64,000 nt of DNA from Lachnospiraceae bacterium AM48-27BH (GTDB lineage Bacteria; Bacillota; Clostridia; Lachnospirales; Lachnospiraceae), in assembly GCA_003478355.1 (NCBI GenBank), contig QUFC01000004.1, forward strand, positions 62,001 to 126,000, given 5' to 3'. Below the pieces are notes generated by a model, which saw only the letters and a program-made list of their open reading frames with translations, was not told the DNA's origin and did not search any database. How positions within the stretch are numbered: the stretch's first letter is position 1; each line of letters begins with the position of its first letter. The translations under genes were made by a program, and so were the position numbers. Of the stretch, positions 36,638 through 46,037 are shown piece by piece.

Positions 36638-39600
36638 TGCCGAAGAATCCTGATATCAAAAAAGTACTGGTGCTTGGCTCTGGCCCGATCGTCATCGGAC
36701 AGGCTGCGGAATTTGACTATGCGGGAACCCAGGCGTGCCGTTCCCTGAAAGAAGAAGGAATCGAGGTTGTTCTGTTAAACTCAAACCCGGCAACCATTAT
36801 GACCGATAAGGATATCGCAGATCATGTCTACATTGAGCCGCTGACCCTGGAAGTGGTGGAGCAGCTGATCTTAAAAGAGAAGCCGGATAGTGTGCTGCCG
36901 ACCCTGGGCGGCCAGGCGGGACTGAATCTGGCTATGGAGCTGGAAGAAGCCGGATTTTTAAAGGAGCACAATGTCCGTCTGATCGGAACCACGGCCCAGA
37001 CCATCAAAAAGGCAGAGGACCGTCTGGAGTTTAAAGAGACCATGGAGAAGATCGGTGAGCCGGTGGCACCTTCCAAGGTAGTAGAGACGGTGGAGGACGG
37101 TATTGAATTTACCAACAGTATCGGTTATCCGGTGGTTCTGCGTCCGGCTTACACCTTAGGCGGCAGCGGCGGCGGAATCGCCCATGACCAGGAAGAACTG
37201 GTGGAGATTTTATCCAACGGTCTTCGTCTGTCCCGTGTGGGCCAGGTACTGGTGGAGCGGTGCATCGCAGGCTGGAAAGAGATCGAGTACGAGGTAATGC
37301 GTGATGGCGCCGGAAATGTGATCACCGTCTGCAACATGGAAAATATCGATCCGGTTGGTGTTCATACCGGTGACAGTATTGTTGTGGCGCCATCCCAGAC
37401 CTTAGGGGACAAGGAGTACCAGATGCTGCGTACTTCTGCATTAAATATCATCACGGAGTTAGGCATTACTGGAGGCTGCAACGTGCAGTACGCCCTGCAT
37501 CCGACGACCTTTGAGTACTGTGTTATCGAGGTGAATCCGCGTGTCAGCCGTTCTTCCGCTCTGGCTTCCAAGGCTACTGGCTATCCAATCGCTAAGGTAG
37601 CGGCAAAGATCGCTTTAGGATATACACTGGATGAGATTAAAAATGCAGTAACGAAGAAGACATATGCAAGCTTCGAGCCAATGCTGGACTACTGCGTTGT
37701 TAAAATGCCGAGACTGCCATTTGATAAATTTATCAGCGCTGAGAGAAAATTAGGAACCCAGATGAAGGCAACCGGTGAGGTCATGAGCATCTGTACCAAT
37801 TTCGAAGGTGGTCTGATGAAGGCCATCCGTTCCCTGGAGCAGCATGTAGACTGCCTGCTTTCCTACGATTCTCCGAACTGGATGAGGAAGCGCTGACAAA
37901 CCAGTTAAAGGTAGTAGACGACCGCCGGATCTGGGTGATTGCCGAGGCTCTGCGCCGTGGATTCAGCTATGAGAAGATCCATGAGATTACAAAAATTGAT
38001 AACTGGTTTATTGACAAGCTGGCTATTATTGTGGAGATGGAAGAAGCACTGAAAAACGGTCCGCTGACTCCGGAATTATTAAAAGAAGCAAAACGGATCG
38101 AATTCCCGGATAATGTGATCGCCAGACTGACCGGCAAGAGCCAGGAAGAGATCAAGGCCATGAGAAAAGCCAATGGAATCGTGGCGGCTTATAAGATGGT
38201 AGATACCTGTGCGGCAGAATTCGCGGCAGAGACTCCATATTATTACTCCTGCTTCGGCAGCCAGAATGAGGTGGCAGAGACCAGCGGGAAGAAGAAGGTA
38301 CTGGTGCTTGGTTCTGGTCCGATCCGTATTGGACAGGGTATTGAGTTCGATTTCTGTTCCGTACACAGCACATGGGCATTTTCCAAAGAAGGCTACGAGA
38401 CGATCATCGTTAATAATAACCCGGAGACGGTCAGCACCGACTTCGATATTGCCGATAAGCTGTATTTTGAGCCTTTGACTGCAGAGGATGTGGAGTCGAT
38501 TGTGGATATCGAGAAACCAGATGGCGCAGTAGTGCAGTTCGGTGGACAGACAGCGATCAAATTGACCGAAGCCCTGATGAAGATGGGCGTTCCGATCCTT
38601 GGAACGGCAGCAGAAGATGTAGATGCAGCAGAAGATCGTGAATTGTTTGACAAGATTCTGGAAAAATGCCAGATCCCAAGACCGGCAGGCCACACGGTAT
38701 TTACTGCGGAAGAGGCAAAGCAGGCAGCAGCAGAGCTGGGCTATCCGGTTCTGGTAAGACCGTCCTACGTTCTTGGCGGACAGGGTATGCAGATCTGCAT
38801 CAATGACCACGATGTAGATGAGTTTATCGGAATTATTAACCAGATCGCACAGGATCACCCGATTCTGGTTGATAAATATATTGTAGGAAAAGAGATCGAG
38901 GTAGATGCGGTCTGCGACGGCACCGATATCCTGATTCCTGGTATCATGGAACATATCGAGCGTACCGGTATTCATTCCGGTGACAGTATCTCCGTATATC
39001 CGGCGCCAAGCATTACTCCGTCCATTGAGGCGAAATTAGTTGACTACACGGAGAAACTGGCGAGAGCCCTTCATGTGAAAGGCATGATCAATATCCAGTT
39101 TATCGTGTCAGGCGAGGAAGTTTACATCATTGAGGTAAACCCGCGTTCCTCCAGAACAGTGCCATACATCAGCAAGGTAACCGGAATCCCGATCGTTCCG
39201 CTGGCTACTCAGGTGATCTGTGGTCACACCATCCGGGAACTGGGCTACACACCGGGCTTACAGAAGAAGGCTGACTATATCGCTATTAAGATGCCGGTAT
39301 TCTCCTTCGAGAAGATCCACGGAGCTGATATCAGCCTTGGACCGGAGATGAAGTCCACCGGTGAATGTCTGGGTATTGCCAAGACTTTTAATGAGGCTCT
39401 TTACAAAGCCTTTGAGGGAGCAGGGATCAAACTGCCAAAACACAAAAACATGATCATTACGGTCCGTGACGAGGATAAGAAAGATATAGTGGATATCGCC
39501 AGAAGATTCCAGAATGTGGGCTATCGCATTTTCGCCACCAAAGGCACTGCGAAAGTATTAAATGACAATGGAGTGAAGGCATTAGAGGTTCACAAGATCG

Positions 39601-39833
39601 AGCAGGAGTCTCCAAACCTGTTAGACCTGATCCTGGGTCATGAGATCGATCTTGTCATCGATATCCCGCAGCAGGGAGCAGAAAGGAGCCACGATGGATT
39701 TGTGATCCGTCGGAATGCCATCGAGACAGGTGTGAATGTATTAACTGCATTAGATACCGCTGCGGCGCTGGCAACCAGCCTGGAGAACCGGGCGAAGGAA
39801 CTGTCGCTGATCGATATTGCTACGGTGCAGTAA
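36637..39833 (+). CDS. carB: Carbamoyl-phosphate synthase large subunit (frameshifted)
   Basis: Makes carbamoyl phosphate for pyrimidines and arginine. Both ATP-grasp halves are visible: [22 protein letters not shown] at the start and [20 protein letters not shown] in the second half, with [15 protein letters not shown] and [14 protein letters not shown] as nucleotide loops; the allosteric MGS-like domain ends the protein. The frame breaks at 37869-37870: the first part stops at 37896, the second runs to 39833. Adding one T to restore GATTTC gives [11 protein letters not shown] and an intact protein of about 1065 aa, the family length. A consensus error is the simplest reading. Confidence 0.92.
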
Positions 39834-39853
39834 AATAGGGAAAAGGTAGAGGG

Positions 39854-39888
39854 GCTGCCGCATGAAAAATGCGGCGGCTTCTTTTGTT
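39854..39888 (+). terminator. Terminator of carAB
   Basis: GCTGCCGCAT (39854-39863) pairs with ATGCGGCGGC (39869-39878) over a GAAAA loop, followed by TTCTTTTGTTT. Confidence 0.9.
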
Positions 39889-39997
39889 TAAACACATATG
39901 GTTATTATAGATTTGTATTACGCTGAGAAAGTGAGTAAAACATAGAAAAGAAAGGGGTTGAAATTTTCGTGGAAATAGCATATCATAATATTAACAG

Positions 39998-40048
39998 GAC
40001 TCCCCGCACCTCTCACGTAAGTGATGTGTCCCATGGGGAGACATTTTT
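39998..40048 (+). ncRNA. abiF-type structured RNA upstream of Abi_2 gene
   Basis: CTCCCC (40000-40005) pairs with GGGGAG (40035-40040), enclosing CAC (40007-40009)/GTG (40026-40028) and a closing hairpin TCAC-GTAA-GTGA (40013-40024), followed by ATTTTTATTTT. The gene starts 26 bases later behind AGGAGA. I recall structured RNAs (the 'abiF motif') reported upstream of Abi_2 genes, with CCCCGCA and GATGTGT in the same places; this recollection is not checked here. Confidence 0.55.
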
Positions 40049-40066
40049 ATTTTAGGAGAAATAATT

Positions 40067-40629
40067 GTGGATACAAGCAATGTTGTTCAGGATGAACAAG
40101 CTATAGCAGAGTCTGTTGATCCAGGAATAAAGCAGCCCAAAACATATGATCAGCAACTGGAGATCATCAAATTAAAAGGGTTTGTAGTGAATAATGATAC
40201 AGAATGTATTGAATTTTTAAAACAGGTGAATTATTATCGTTTTTTTCAATGGGAATGTTATCATATTTTTATGCAGATCTACAATCGGGGGATCAGAAAT
40301 CTATAGCTAAAGAAGTATATGGTACATCCGTAGCATGTCTAAAAAGCTGGCTTCGTTGTATTACTGATTTGAGAAATCGTTGCGCACATTATTCAAGATT
40401 GTATGATTGGTCATTTACAGCATTGCCTAAAATGCCAAAGGGATTTGATACGCTTCAAAATAGAAAATTATTTTCACAAGTATTGGTTCTTAAACTATTA
40501 TATCCAGATAAAAAAGAATGGAGTAGTAACATTATGATAGAATTAAAGGCTGTGATAGAGGAATATGAGAATGATATATCATTAAAGCATATAGGATTTC
40601 CACAGGATTGGTATGAGCAACTTGAATGA
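40067..40629 (+). pseudogene. Abi_2 (AbiD/AbiF) HEPN protein with internal deletion
   Basis: Phage-abortive-infection type gene, broken. The first frame (GTG start at 40067 behind AGGAGA) has the Abi_2 N-terminus KTYDQQLEIIKLKGFVVNNDTECIEFLKQVNYYRF. The second frame (from about 40249) gives the C-terminal part: GMLSYFYADLQSGDQKSIAKEVYG, then LRNRCAHYSRLYDW with the HEPN ribonuclease motif (R-x4-H), to the stop at 40629. The middle section of about 80-100 aa, normally between the two, is absent and the frame changes. Together 560 bases remain of about 900. AT content is higher than in neighbouring genes, consistent with acquired DNA. Confidence 0.75.
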
Positions 40630-40902
40630 TATGGGAAAGGATATGTTTGTCAGAAAAAAACACAGAAATCGTATAATTTTATGGATAAGATGAACTTAAA
40701 AAATATTAGACATATTTTCATATGCGTTTATGATTATCATTATGTGGCTTCAGGTGTAGTGGTAGCAAAAGTAAATATCAGATATACTTATGGTATATCA
40801 GCGGGTAAGAGATGATAAGAAAGATTATCCTGAATTATTCACGCTTTGCTATGAACGTGGCTGAAAGTAGTAATGGGCCTATAATAATGAGAATTCTGCC
40901 AA

Positions 40903-40938
40903 CCAACTTGCCATTTGATTTTATAAATGGTAAGTTGG
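40903..40938. repeat. Inverted repeat in 368-base gap
   Basis: CCAACTTGCCATTT (40903-40916) is complementary to AAATGGTAAGTTGG (40925-40938), one G-T pair apart, with an 8-base loop. No T run follows. The rest of the gap between the Abi_2 and AAA-ATPase remnants (40630-40997) holds no gene that I can support. Confidence 0.5.
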
Positions 40939-40997
40939 AGGCATAGAAAAAAGGATGTCTGGTTAAAAGGGCAATTTCAGAAAGGAGTCTGAAAAGC

Positions 40998-41688
40998 ATG
41001 GGAAGATTTGTAAATCCGGATAGCAGTGCATTTCAGGTTGCTCTAAACTCTAAAATATATGTAGATAAAACTGGTTTAATTTCATATACAAACAGTGTTC
41101 TTGATACAACAAATGCCTATATTTGCAACAGCCGTCCACGCAGGTTTGGAAAATCTTATGCGGTCAATATGTTGGCAGCGTATTACAGTAAGGGCGCTGA
41201 TTCTGAGAAAATGTTCTCTGGGTTGGCAATCAGCAGGTGTATTGATTAAAAAAACATCTGAATCAGTACGATGTGATTCATATCGATATCCAATGGTTTC
41301 TTGCGAACTGCAATGATGCGAATAAGGTGGTTGCATTTATAACAAAGAGTGTTCTGGATGAATTGTGGGATCTTATGAGGTGATTGTGCCGCTGATCTGT
41401 ATGAATTATGATGAGTTGAAGAATGCCATCATTGAGATGCTTTCTGGATCGGAGGTAAAAGTTGATACTGCAACATTAAAAAATGATCCGGCAAAGATTC
41501 AAAATCGGGATGATGTTCTGACTTATCTGATCCATCTTGGCTATTTTGGATATAATGAAGACACAGAGATGGCATTTGTTCAAAATGAGGAGATCAGACA
41601 GGAACTCATTACAGCGGTAAAAAGCAGCAATTATGATAAAGAAAGTAAAAAACATCAATGCCTGATTGAAAAATACGATAAAAATTAA
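40998..41688 (+). pseudogene. AAA-ATPase / DUF1703 nuclease-like gene, decayed
   Basis: Remnant of the AAA-ATPase_like plus PD-(D/E)XK family common in Clostridia and Bacteroidetes (full length about 550 aa). Three fragments in three frames: 40998-41249 with IYVDKTGLISYTNSV and the Walker A region SRPRRFGKSYAVNMLAAYY; 41252-41383 reading KHLNQYDVIHIDIQWFL to LDELWDLMR; and 41365-41688 with DELKNAIIEMLSGSEVKVD and DVLTYLIHLGYFGYNEDTEMAFVQNEE. The first break fits a one-base change in an A run; the second marks a deletion of most of the ATPase middle. The nuclease end is also missing. Not functional. Confidence 0.8.
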
Positions 41689-41705
41689 ATTGCCAATACA
41701 GTATG

Positions 41706-41750
41706 AGAAAGGACATCTCCTTGGATGGTGCATGAGGGATGTCCTTTCTT
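41706..41750 (+). terminator. Stem-loop between decayed ATPase and arcC
   Basis: AGAAAGGACATC (41706-41717) pairs with GATGTCCTTTCT (41738-41749). It lies 20 bases beyond the arcC stop and may serve both directions. Confidence 0.6.
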
Positions 41751-41769
41751 CGGACCATTCGAAATTAGT

Positions 41770-42702
41770 TTACTGGATCACAGTACCAGCCTTCTTTGCC
41801 ATACTATCCTGTGCCTTTTCCAGAGAAGTGATAACAGCCTTTCGATGATTTCCATGAGTGACGAAATCCAAGGCAGCCTCGATCTTAGGCAGCATGGTTG
41901 CAGCCTCAAACTGTCCCTCTGCCATTAATTCTTCTGCTTCCTGCACACTTAAGGTCTCCAGAGCTTTCTGGTCCTCTTTTCCATAGTTCACATATACATT
42001 CGGTACATCGGTTAAGATCAGAAGGACATCTGCGTCCACTTCCTTTGCCAGAAGTCCAGCCGCGAGATCTTTCTCAATCACCGCACTGGCGCCTTTCAGC
42101 CGGTATCCCTGCTCCATCACCGGGATTCCACCGCCGCCACAGGCGATCACAATCTGATCTGCATCTAAAACAGCCTTGATCACATCCCCTTCTACGATGG
42201 AAACTGGCTTCGGGGAAGCCACAACCCTGCGGTAGCCCTTTCCAGGAACCTCTTCCACAAAATTACCCTTGTCTTCTTCAGCCTTTGCATCTTCTGCACT
42301 CATGTAACGTCCGATGGCTTTGGCAGGTGTATAGAACGCCTCATCGTAAGGGTTCACCATCACCTGAGTCAGAATGGAGGCCACTGGCTTGTAGATGCCT
42401 CTGCGGATCAGTTCGGTGCGAATCGCATTCTGAAGGTCATAGCCGATGTAGCCCTGGCTCATGGCAGAGCAGACGGACATAGGAGCGGAAGTGTAGCCTT
42501 CATGCTGTTTGCCAAATTCGTTCATTGCTGTGTGGATCATGCCTAACTGAGGTGCGTTGCTGTGGACAACAGCTACCTGCCAGCCGTCCTGGATAAAATC
42601 AGCGATCATTTTGGATGTTTTTGCAGCTGCTTCTTTCTGCTCCGGAAGATTGGTTCCAAGAGCATTATGGCCTAATGCCATGACGATACGCTTTTTTGCC
42701 AT
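41770..42702 (-). CDS. arcC: Carbamate kinase
   Basis: Transfers phosphate between carbamoyl phosphate and ADP; in fermenters it usually yields ATP from carbamoyl phosphate. The 310-aa protein has the amino-acid-kinase fold: RIVMALGHNALGTNL, the substrate loop APMSVCSAMSQGYIGYDLQNAI, IACGGGGIPV, and VLLILTDVPNVYVNYGK. GAGGAA precedes the start. No arcA, arcB or carbamoyltransferase partner is nearby, and it is convergent with the accessory patch after carAB. Direction in vivo cannot be told from sequence. Confidence 0.94.
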   Translation of the reverse strand: MAKKRIVMALGHNALGTNLPEQKEAAAKTSKMIADFIQDGWQVAVVHSNAPQLGMIHTAMNEFGKQHEGYTSAPMSVCSAMSQGYIGYDLQNAIRTELIRRGIYKPVASILTQVMVNPYDEAFYTPAKAIGRYMSAEDAKAEEDKGNFVEEVPGKGYRRVVASPKPVSIVEGDVIKAVLDADQIVIACGGGGIPVMEQGYRLKGASAVIEKDLAAGLLAKEVDADVLLILTDVPNVYVNYGKEDQKALETLSVQEAEELMAEGQFEAATMLPKIEAALDFVTHGNHRKAVITSLEKAQDSMAKKAGTVIQ

Positions 42703-42771
42703 ATTCGGTTCCTCACTTATCTAAATTTTGTGATAATACAGTCCATGCAGGTAAGAACCTTGAGGGTTGCT

Positions 42772-42796
42772 GTTTACGCAACGCGTGAACTGTAAC
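42772..42796 (+). repeat. 25-bp direct repeat, copy 1
   Basis: Starts GTTTACGCAACGCG and ends GAACTGTAAC; matches 43043-43067 at 22 of 25 positions. Flanking GGGTT/AACCC forms a larger hairpin. Confidence 0.6.
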
Positions 42797-42838
42797 CCTT
42801 GAAGGAATGATTTGGGTCTGCATAGTTAGGGATATGTT

Positions 42839-42860
42839 GGGGTCAAAAGCTTTTGACCCC
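42839..42860. repeat. Perfect 22-bp palindrome
   Basis: GGGGTCAAAAG followed directly by its reverse complement CTTTTGACCCC. It lies 42 bases before a family B repeat that carries part of the same GGTCAAAAG sequence in its other copy. Confidence 0.7.
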
Positions 42861-42901
42861 TCTGATACCGGATTGCTCTGCACTACGTGCTCCCGCAATT
42901 C

Positions 42902-42960
42902 TCAAAAATTCTCCTGCAAGCAAGCTTGCGTCGAACTTCTGACCTTGGGACCCTGGTATC
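42902..42960 (+). repeat. Dispersed repeat, family B, copy 2
   Basis: Inverse-orientation counterpart of 15628-15688: TCCTGCAAGCAAGCTTGCGT, then CTTCTGACCTTGGGACCCTG and GTATC at the end. The 382-base gap between arcC and the CPBP gene (42703-43084) consists mainly of this repeat, the palindrome and the two 25-bp repeats. Confidence 0.65.
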
Positions 42961-43042
42961 TTAGGAATATTATAGAATTTTTACAGAAAAAATGCAATAA
43001 TAGAGGAAAGGAAAATGTGCAGATTAGAAAGAGGACGTTTCT

Positions 43043-43067
43043 GTTTGCGCAATGCGTGAACAGTAAC
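43043..43067 (+). repeat. 25-bp direct repeat, copy 2
   Basis: Starts GTTTGCGCAATGCG and ends GAACAGTAAC, 18 bases before the CPBP gene start; 22 of 25 positions equal copy 1 at 42772. Confidence 0.6.
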
Positions 43068-43084
43068 GAAAAAGAGGAGACAAG

Positions 43085-43837
43085 ATGGGAAAAGGCAGTT
43101 GGAGTGGAATCTGGGAAATGTTTGCAGCCCTGGTGTTTTATGACCTGGTTACGACAATGGTGATGATCATGTGGAAGGATGGAGAGGTTCTGGCAGTGCA
43201 GTGCGTATCGGCGCTGGTGGCGGGAGCGGTGTTCCTGTTCTTTTATATAAGAAAAAAGAAAGCAGAACAGAGGGGAGAGCCAGTTGAAAAAAAGGTCTGG
43301 AAAAACCATCTGTCATGTTTCCAGATCATATCTCTTGCCATGTTCGGAATTGTTTTAAGTCTGTCCATCAACGGCCTGATTGATCAGATTCATTTAAAAT
43401 CCATATTCCCAGGCTACCGTCAGACCGCCCAGGCAATCGCCGCACCTCCCTTATGGCTTCAGATCCTGGCAGCGGGAGTGGTGATTCCATGGACAGAAGA
43501 ACTGATTTTCCGGGGCTTTGGTTTCTCGCAGCTGCGGCAATTTCATTCCTTCTGGACAGCCGCCGGGATTTCGGCACTTGCTTTCGGTGTTTATCATGGA
43601 AATGTGGTACAGGGCCTTTATGCAGCTGTGATCGGTCTGTTTCTTAGCTGGGTCATGGAAAAGAAAGGTTGTTTTATCGCCCCGTGGCTGGTACACGTAT
43701 CTGCAAATTTAACTTCCGTTCTGGGTGGAAATGTGGTAAAGTTAAAAGAGTGGACTGTGGGCGTCAGTATCATGCTTCTGGTAATCCTGGTTTGGATCAT
43801 AGAAAAGAGCAGCCGTCTGACAGACACGCATCATTAG
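43085..43837 (+). CDS. CPBP-family intramembrane protease
   Basis: Membrane glutamic protease family (CAAX/CPBP, Abi). The 250-aa protein has seven to eight hydrophobic helices and the three catalytic motifs: TEELIFRGFGF (EExxxR), FGVYHGN (FxxxH) and HVSANLTSV near the end (HxxxN). GAGGAG precedes the ATG by 7 bases. Family members process prenylated peptides or provide immunity to bacteriocins; no such genes lie nearby, so the substrate is unknown. Confidence 0.9.
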   Translation: MGKGSWSGIWEMFAALVFYDLVTTMVMIMWKDGEVLAVQCVSALVAGAVFLFFYIRKKKAEQRGEPVEKKVWKNHLSCFQIISLAMFGIVLSLSINGLIDQIHLKSIFPGYRQTAQAIAAPPLWLQILAAGVVIPWTEELIFRGFGFSQLRQFHSFWTAAGISALAFGVYHGNVVQGLYAAVIGLFLSWVMEKKGCFIAPWLVHVSANLTSVLGGNVVKLKEWTVGVSIMLLVILVWIIEKSSRLTDTHH

Positions 43838-43843
43838 AAAATG

Positions 43844-43878
43844 AGTAATGGTTCAGCAGGTCTTGTACTGGATCGTTA
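43844..43878. repeat. Dispersed palindromic repeat, family A, short copy
   Basis: GTAATGGTTCAG (43844-43855) and CTGGATCGTTAC (43867-43878) are 9 of 12 complementary; the core AGCAGGTCT matches the copy at 26250. Lies between the CPBP and GT2 genes. Confidence 0.5.
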
Positions 43879-43909
43879 CAAAAAGGAACGCAAGGAGGTA
43901 TTGTAAAAA

Positions 43910-44929
43910 GTGAAGTTATTATCCGTAGCAATCCCCTGTTATAATTCAGAAGCTTATATGAGACACTGCATCGACACCCTGCTAACCGGCGGCGATGAAG
44001 TGGAGATCCTGATCGTGGACGATGGTTCCACCAAGGACCGTACCCCGGAGATTGCCGATGAATATGAAAAAAATTATCCGGGCATCTGCAGGGCCATCCA
44101 TCAGGAAAATGGCGGACATGGCGAGGCAGTCAACGCAGGACTCCGGAATGCCCAGGGCATTTATTACAAGGTTGTAGACAGTGACGACTGGGTGGACGAG
44201 AATGCTTATAAAGAAGTGCTTGCCACACTGAGACGGTTTGTCTATGGCAACCAGACTCTGGATATGCTGATCTGCAATTTCGTTTACGAGAAGCAGGGAG
44301 CGAAGCATAAAAAGGTGATGAATTACCATACAGCACTGCCAAAAGACCAGATTTTTACCTGGAAAGATGTGAAGGTATTCATGCTGGGACAGTACATTCT
44401 CATGCATTCGGTCATTTACCGGACCGAGCTTCTGCGTCAGTGCAATTTTGAGCTGCCGAAGCACACGTTCTATGTAGATAATATTTTTGTGTTCCAGCCG
44501 CTTCCATATGTGAAGACTATGTACTATCTGGATGTGAATTTTTACCGGTATTTTATCGGACGTACCGATCAGTCAGTTAATGAGACGGTGATGATCGGCC
44601 GTATCGACCAGCAGATCCGGGTAACAAAGCTGATGCTGGATTACTATGAGAATTCCAGGATCACCAGCCACAAGCTGCGTCATTACATGGTGCGTTACCT
44701 GGAGATCATGATGGTCATCTGTTCCATTCTCGCCATCAAGTCCGGAACCGATGAAAATATGGCTAAGAAGAAGGAATTATGGGAATCTGTGAAGAAGAAA
44801 GATATTTTCCTGTATATGCGCCTGCGTTACGGTTTCCTTGGTCAGAGTATGAATCTTCCTGGAAAGGGCGGACGCCAGGTGTCCATCGCCGGATACAAGA
44901 TCAGCCAGAAGTTCTTTGGATTTAACTAA
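43910..44929 (+). CDS. Glycosyltransferase family 2
   Basis: GT-A fold inverting glycosyltransferase, 339 aa. The N-terminal nucleotide-sugar site reads LSVAIPCYNSEAYMRHCIDTLLTGGDEVEILIVDDGSTKD; the metal-binding DxD is in YKVVDSDDWVDENAY. The C-terminal half carries an Arg-rich helical region without membrane helices, so the enzyme is soluble or peripheral. A GTG start follows AAGGAGGT by 10 bases. A terminator closes the gene, so it is monocistronic. The acceptor (wall polymer or exopolysaccharide) is unknown. Confidence 0.9.
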   Translation: MKLLSVAIPCYNSEAYMRHCIDTLLTGGDEVEILIVDDGSTKDRTPEIADEYEKNYPGICRAIHQENGGHGEAVNAGLRNAQGIYYKVVDSDDWVDENAYKEVLATLRRFVYGNQTLDMLICNFVYEKQGAKHKKVMNYHTALPKDQIFTWKDVKVFMLGQYILMHSVIYRTELLRQCNFELPKHTFYVDNIFVFQPLPYVKTMYYLDVNFYRYFIGRTDQSVNETVMIGRIDQQIRVTKLMLDYYENSRITSHKLRHYMVRYLEIMMVICSILAIKSGTDENMAKKKELWESVKKKDIFLYMRLRYGFLGQSMNLPGKGGRQVSIAGYKISQKFFGFN

Positions 44930-44949
44930 ACAGGTCGAAAAAAGAGAGG

Positions 44950-44980
44950 GAGCCACAATATTTTTATTGTGGCTCTTTCA
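44950..44980 (+). terminator. Terminator of GT2 gene
   Basis: GAGCCACAAT (44950-44959) and ATTGTGGCTC (44966-44975), 10-bp stem followed by TTTC. Confidence 0.85.
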
Positions 44981-45131
44981 AGTATATTGATGATTGCAAA
45001 CAGGGACAAACAGGCGTATATTGAATGCAGAAAATGAAAACAGGAGGCAGCAATGGGGCTGCAAAGAGAGAAATGACAGGTTCCGGATGAAGCTGTTCTT
45101 TCTATTTTTTTGCGCCGAAAGCTGAAAAAAT

Positions 45132-45998
45132 ATGTCACGAGAGTTTAAAAGTCCAGTTACAAAGAATCTGTGGGAGTATGCGGTAGTGACCGTCAGCACC
45201 CTGATCATGGTGTTTGGAAATTATTTCTTCAAGTTCCCCAATAACTTTGCCTTTGGCGGGATCACTGGTTTTTCCACCATCGTCAGCGCTTTGACGAAGC
45301 TTTCAGCGTCCCAGTTTACCTTTATTGCCAACATGGTCCTGCTTGTTATGGGCTTTATTTTCATCGGAAAAGGCTTTGGCATGAAGACTGTCTATTCCAG
45401 CGTTCTGATGTCGCTTGCATTGGGAGCCATGGATCGATGGTTTCCGATGGGAAAGCCATTGACGGATCAGCCGATCCTGGAACTGGTATTTGCCGTATTT
45501 CTTCCGGCAGTAGGTTCTGCGCTGTTATTTAACGTTGGTGCGTCCAGTGGTGGAACAGATATTATCGCCATGATCTTTAAAAAATACACCAGTTTCAATA
45601 TTGGAACCATGCTGCTGCTGGTGGACTGTTTCTCCGTTCTGATGGCATTTGTGGTATTTGATGTGACCACCGGACTCTTTTCTACTCTTGGTCTTATCGG
45701 CAAATCCCTGATGATCGACGGAGTGATCGAGAATATTAATCTGTGTAAGTGCTTTAATATCGTATGTGATAATCCGGAACCGATCTGTGATTTCATCATC
45801 AAAGAATTAAACCGCAGCGCCACTGTTTATCAGGCCCAGGGCGCATTTACCCACCATCGCAAGACGGTGATCATGACTACCATGCGCCGCAGCCAGGCTG
45901 TAAAGCTGAGAAACTTTATCCGCCAGGCAGAGCCGACTGCATTTATGCTGATCTCCAACTCCAGCGAGATCATCGGTAAGGGATTTTTATCAAACTAA
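45132..45998 (+). CDS. YitT-family membrane protein
   Basis: A 288-aa protein with the YitT layout: five to six membrane helices (PF02588) with FPNNFAFGGITGFSTIVSAL and NVGASSGGTDIIAMIFKKYTSFNIG, then a cytoplasmic DUF2179 domain (from about residue 215) reading ICDFIIKELNRSATVYQAQGAFTHHRKTVIMTTMRRSQ. No convincing ribosome site precedes the ATG, so the start is by homology of length. The family is of unknown biochemical role and is present in many copies in Bacillota. Confidence 0.9.
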   Translation: MSREFKSPVTKNLWEYAVVTVSTLIMVFGNYFFKFPNNFAFGGITGFSTIVSALTKLSASQFTFIANMVLLVMGFIFIGKGFGMKTVYSSVLMSLALGAMDRWFPMGKPLTDQPILELVFAVFLPAVGSALLFNVGASSGGTDIIAMIFKKYTSFNIGTMLLLVDCFSVLMAFVVFDVTTGLFSTLGLIGKSLMIDGVIENINLCKCFNIVCDNPEPICDFIIKELNRSATVYQAQGAFTHHRKTVIMTTMRRSQAVKLRNFIRQAEPTAFMLISNSSEIIGKGFLSN

Positions 45999-46037
45999 TG
46001 CTTCATCACCAGACAGAAACGGGAGGTTCATTTTAAT

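Noticed and set aside
38079..38975. 298-codon open frame on the minus strand opposite carB
   Set aside because: Lies fully inside a conserved gene; its codons mirror carB and no family or ribosome site is seen.
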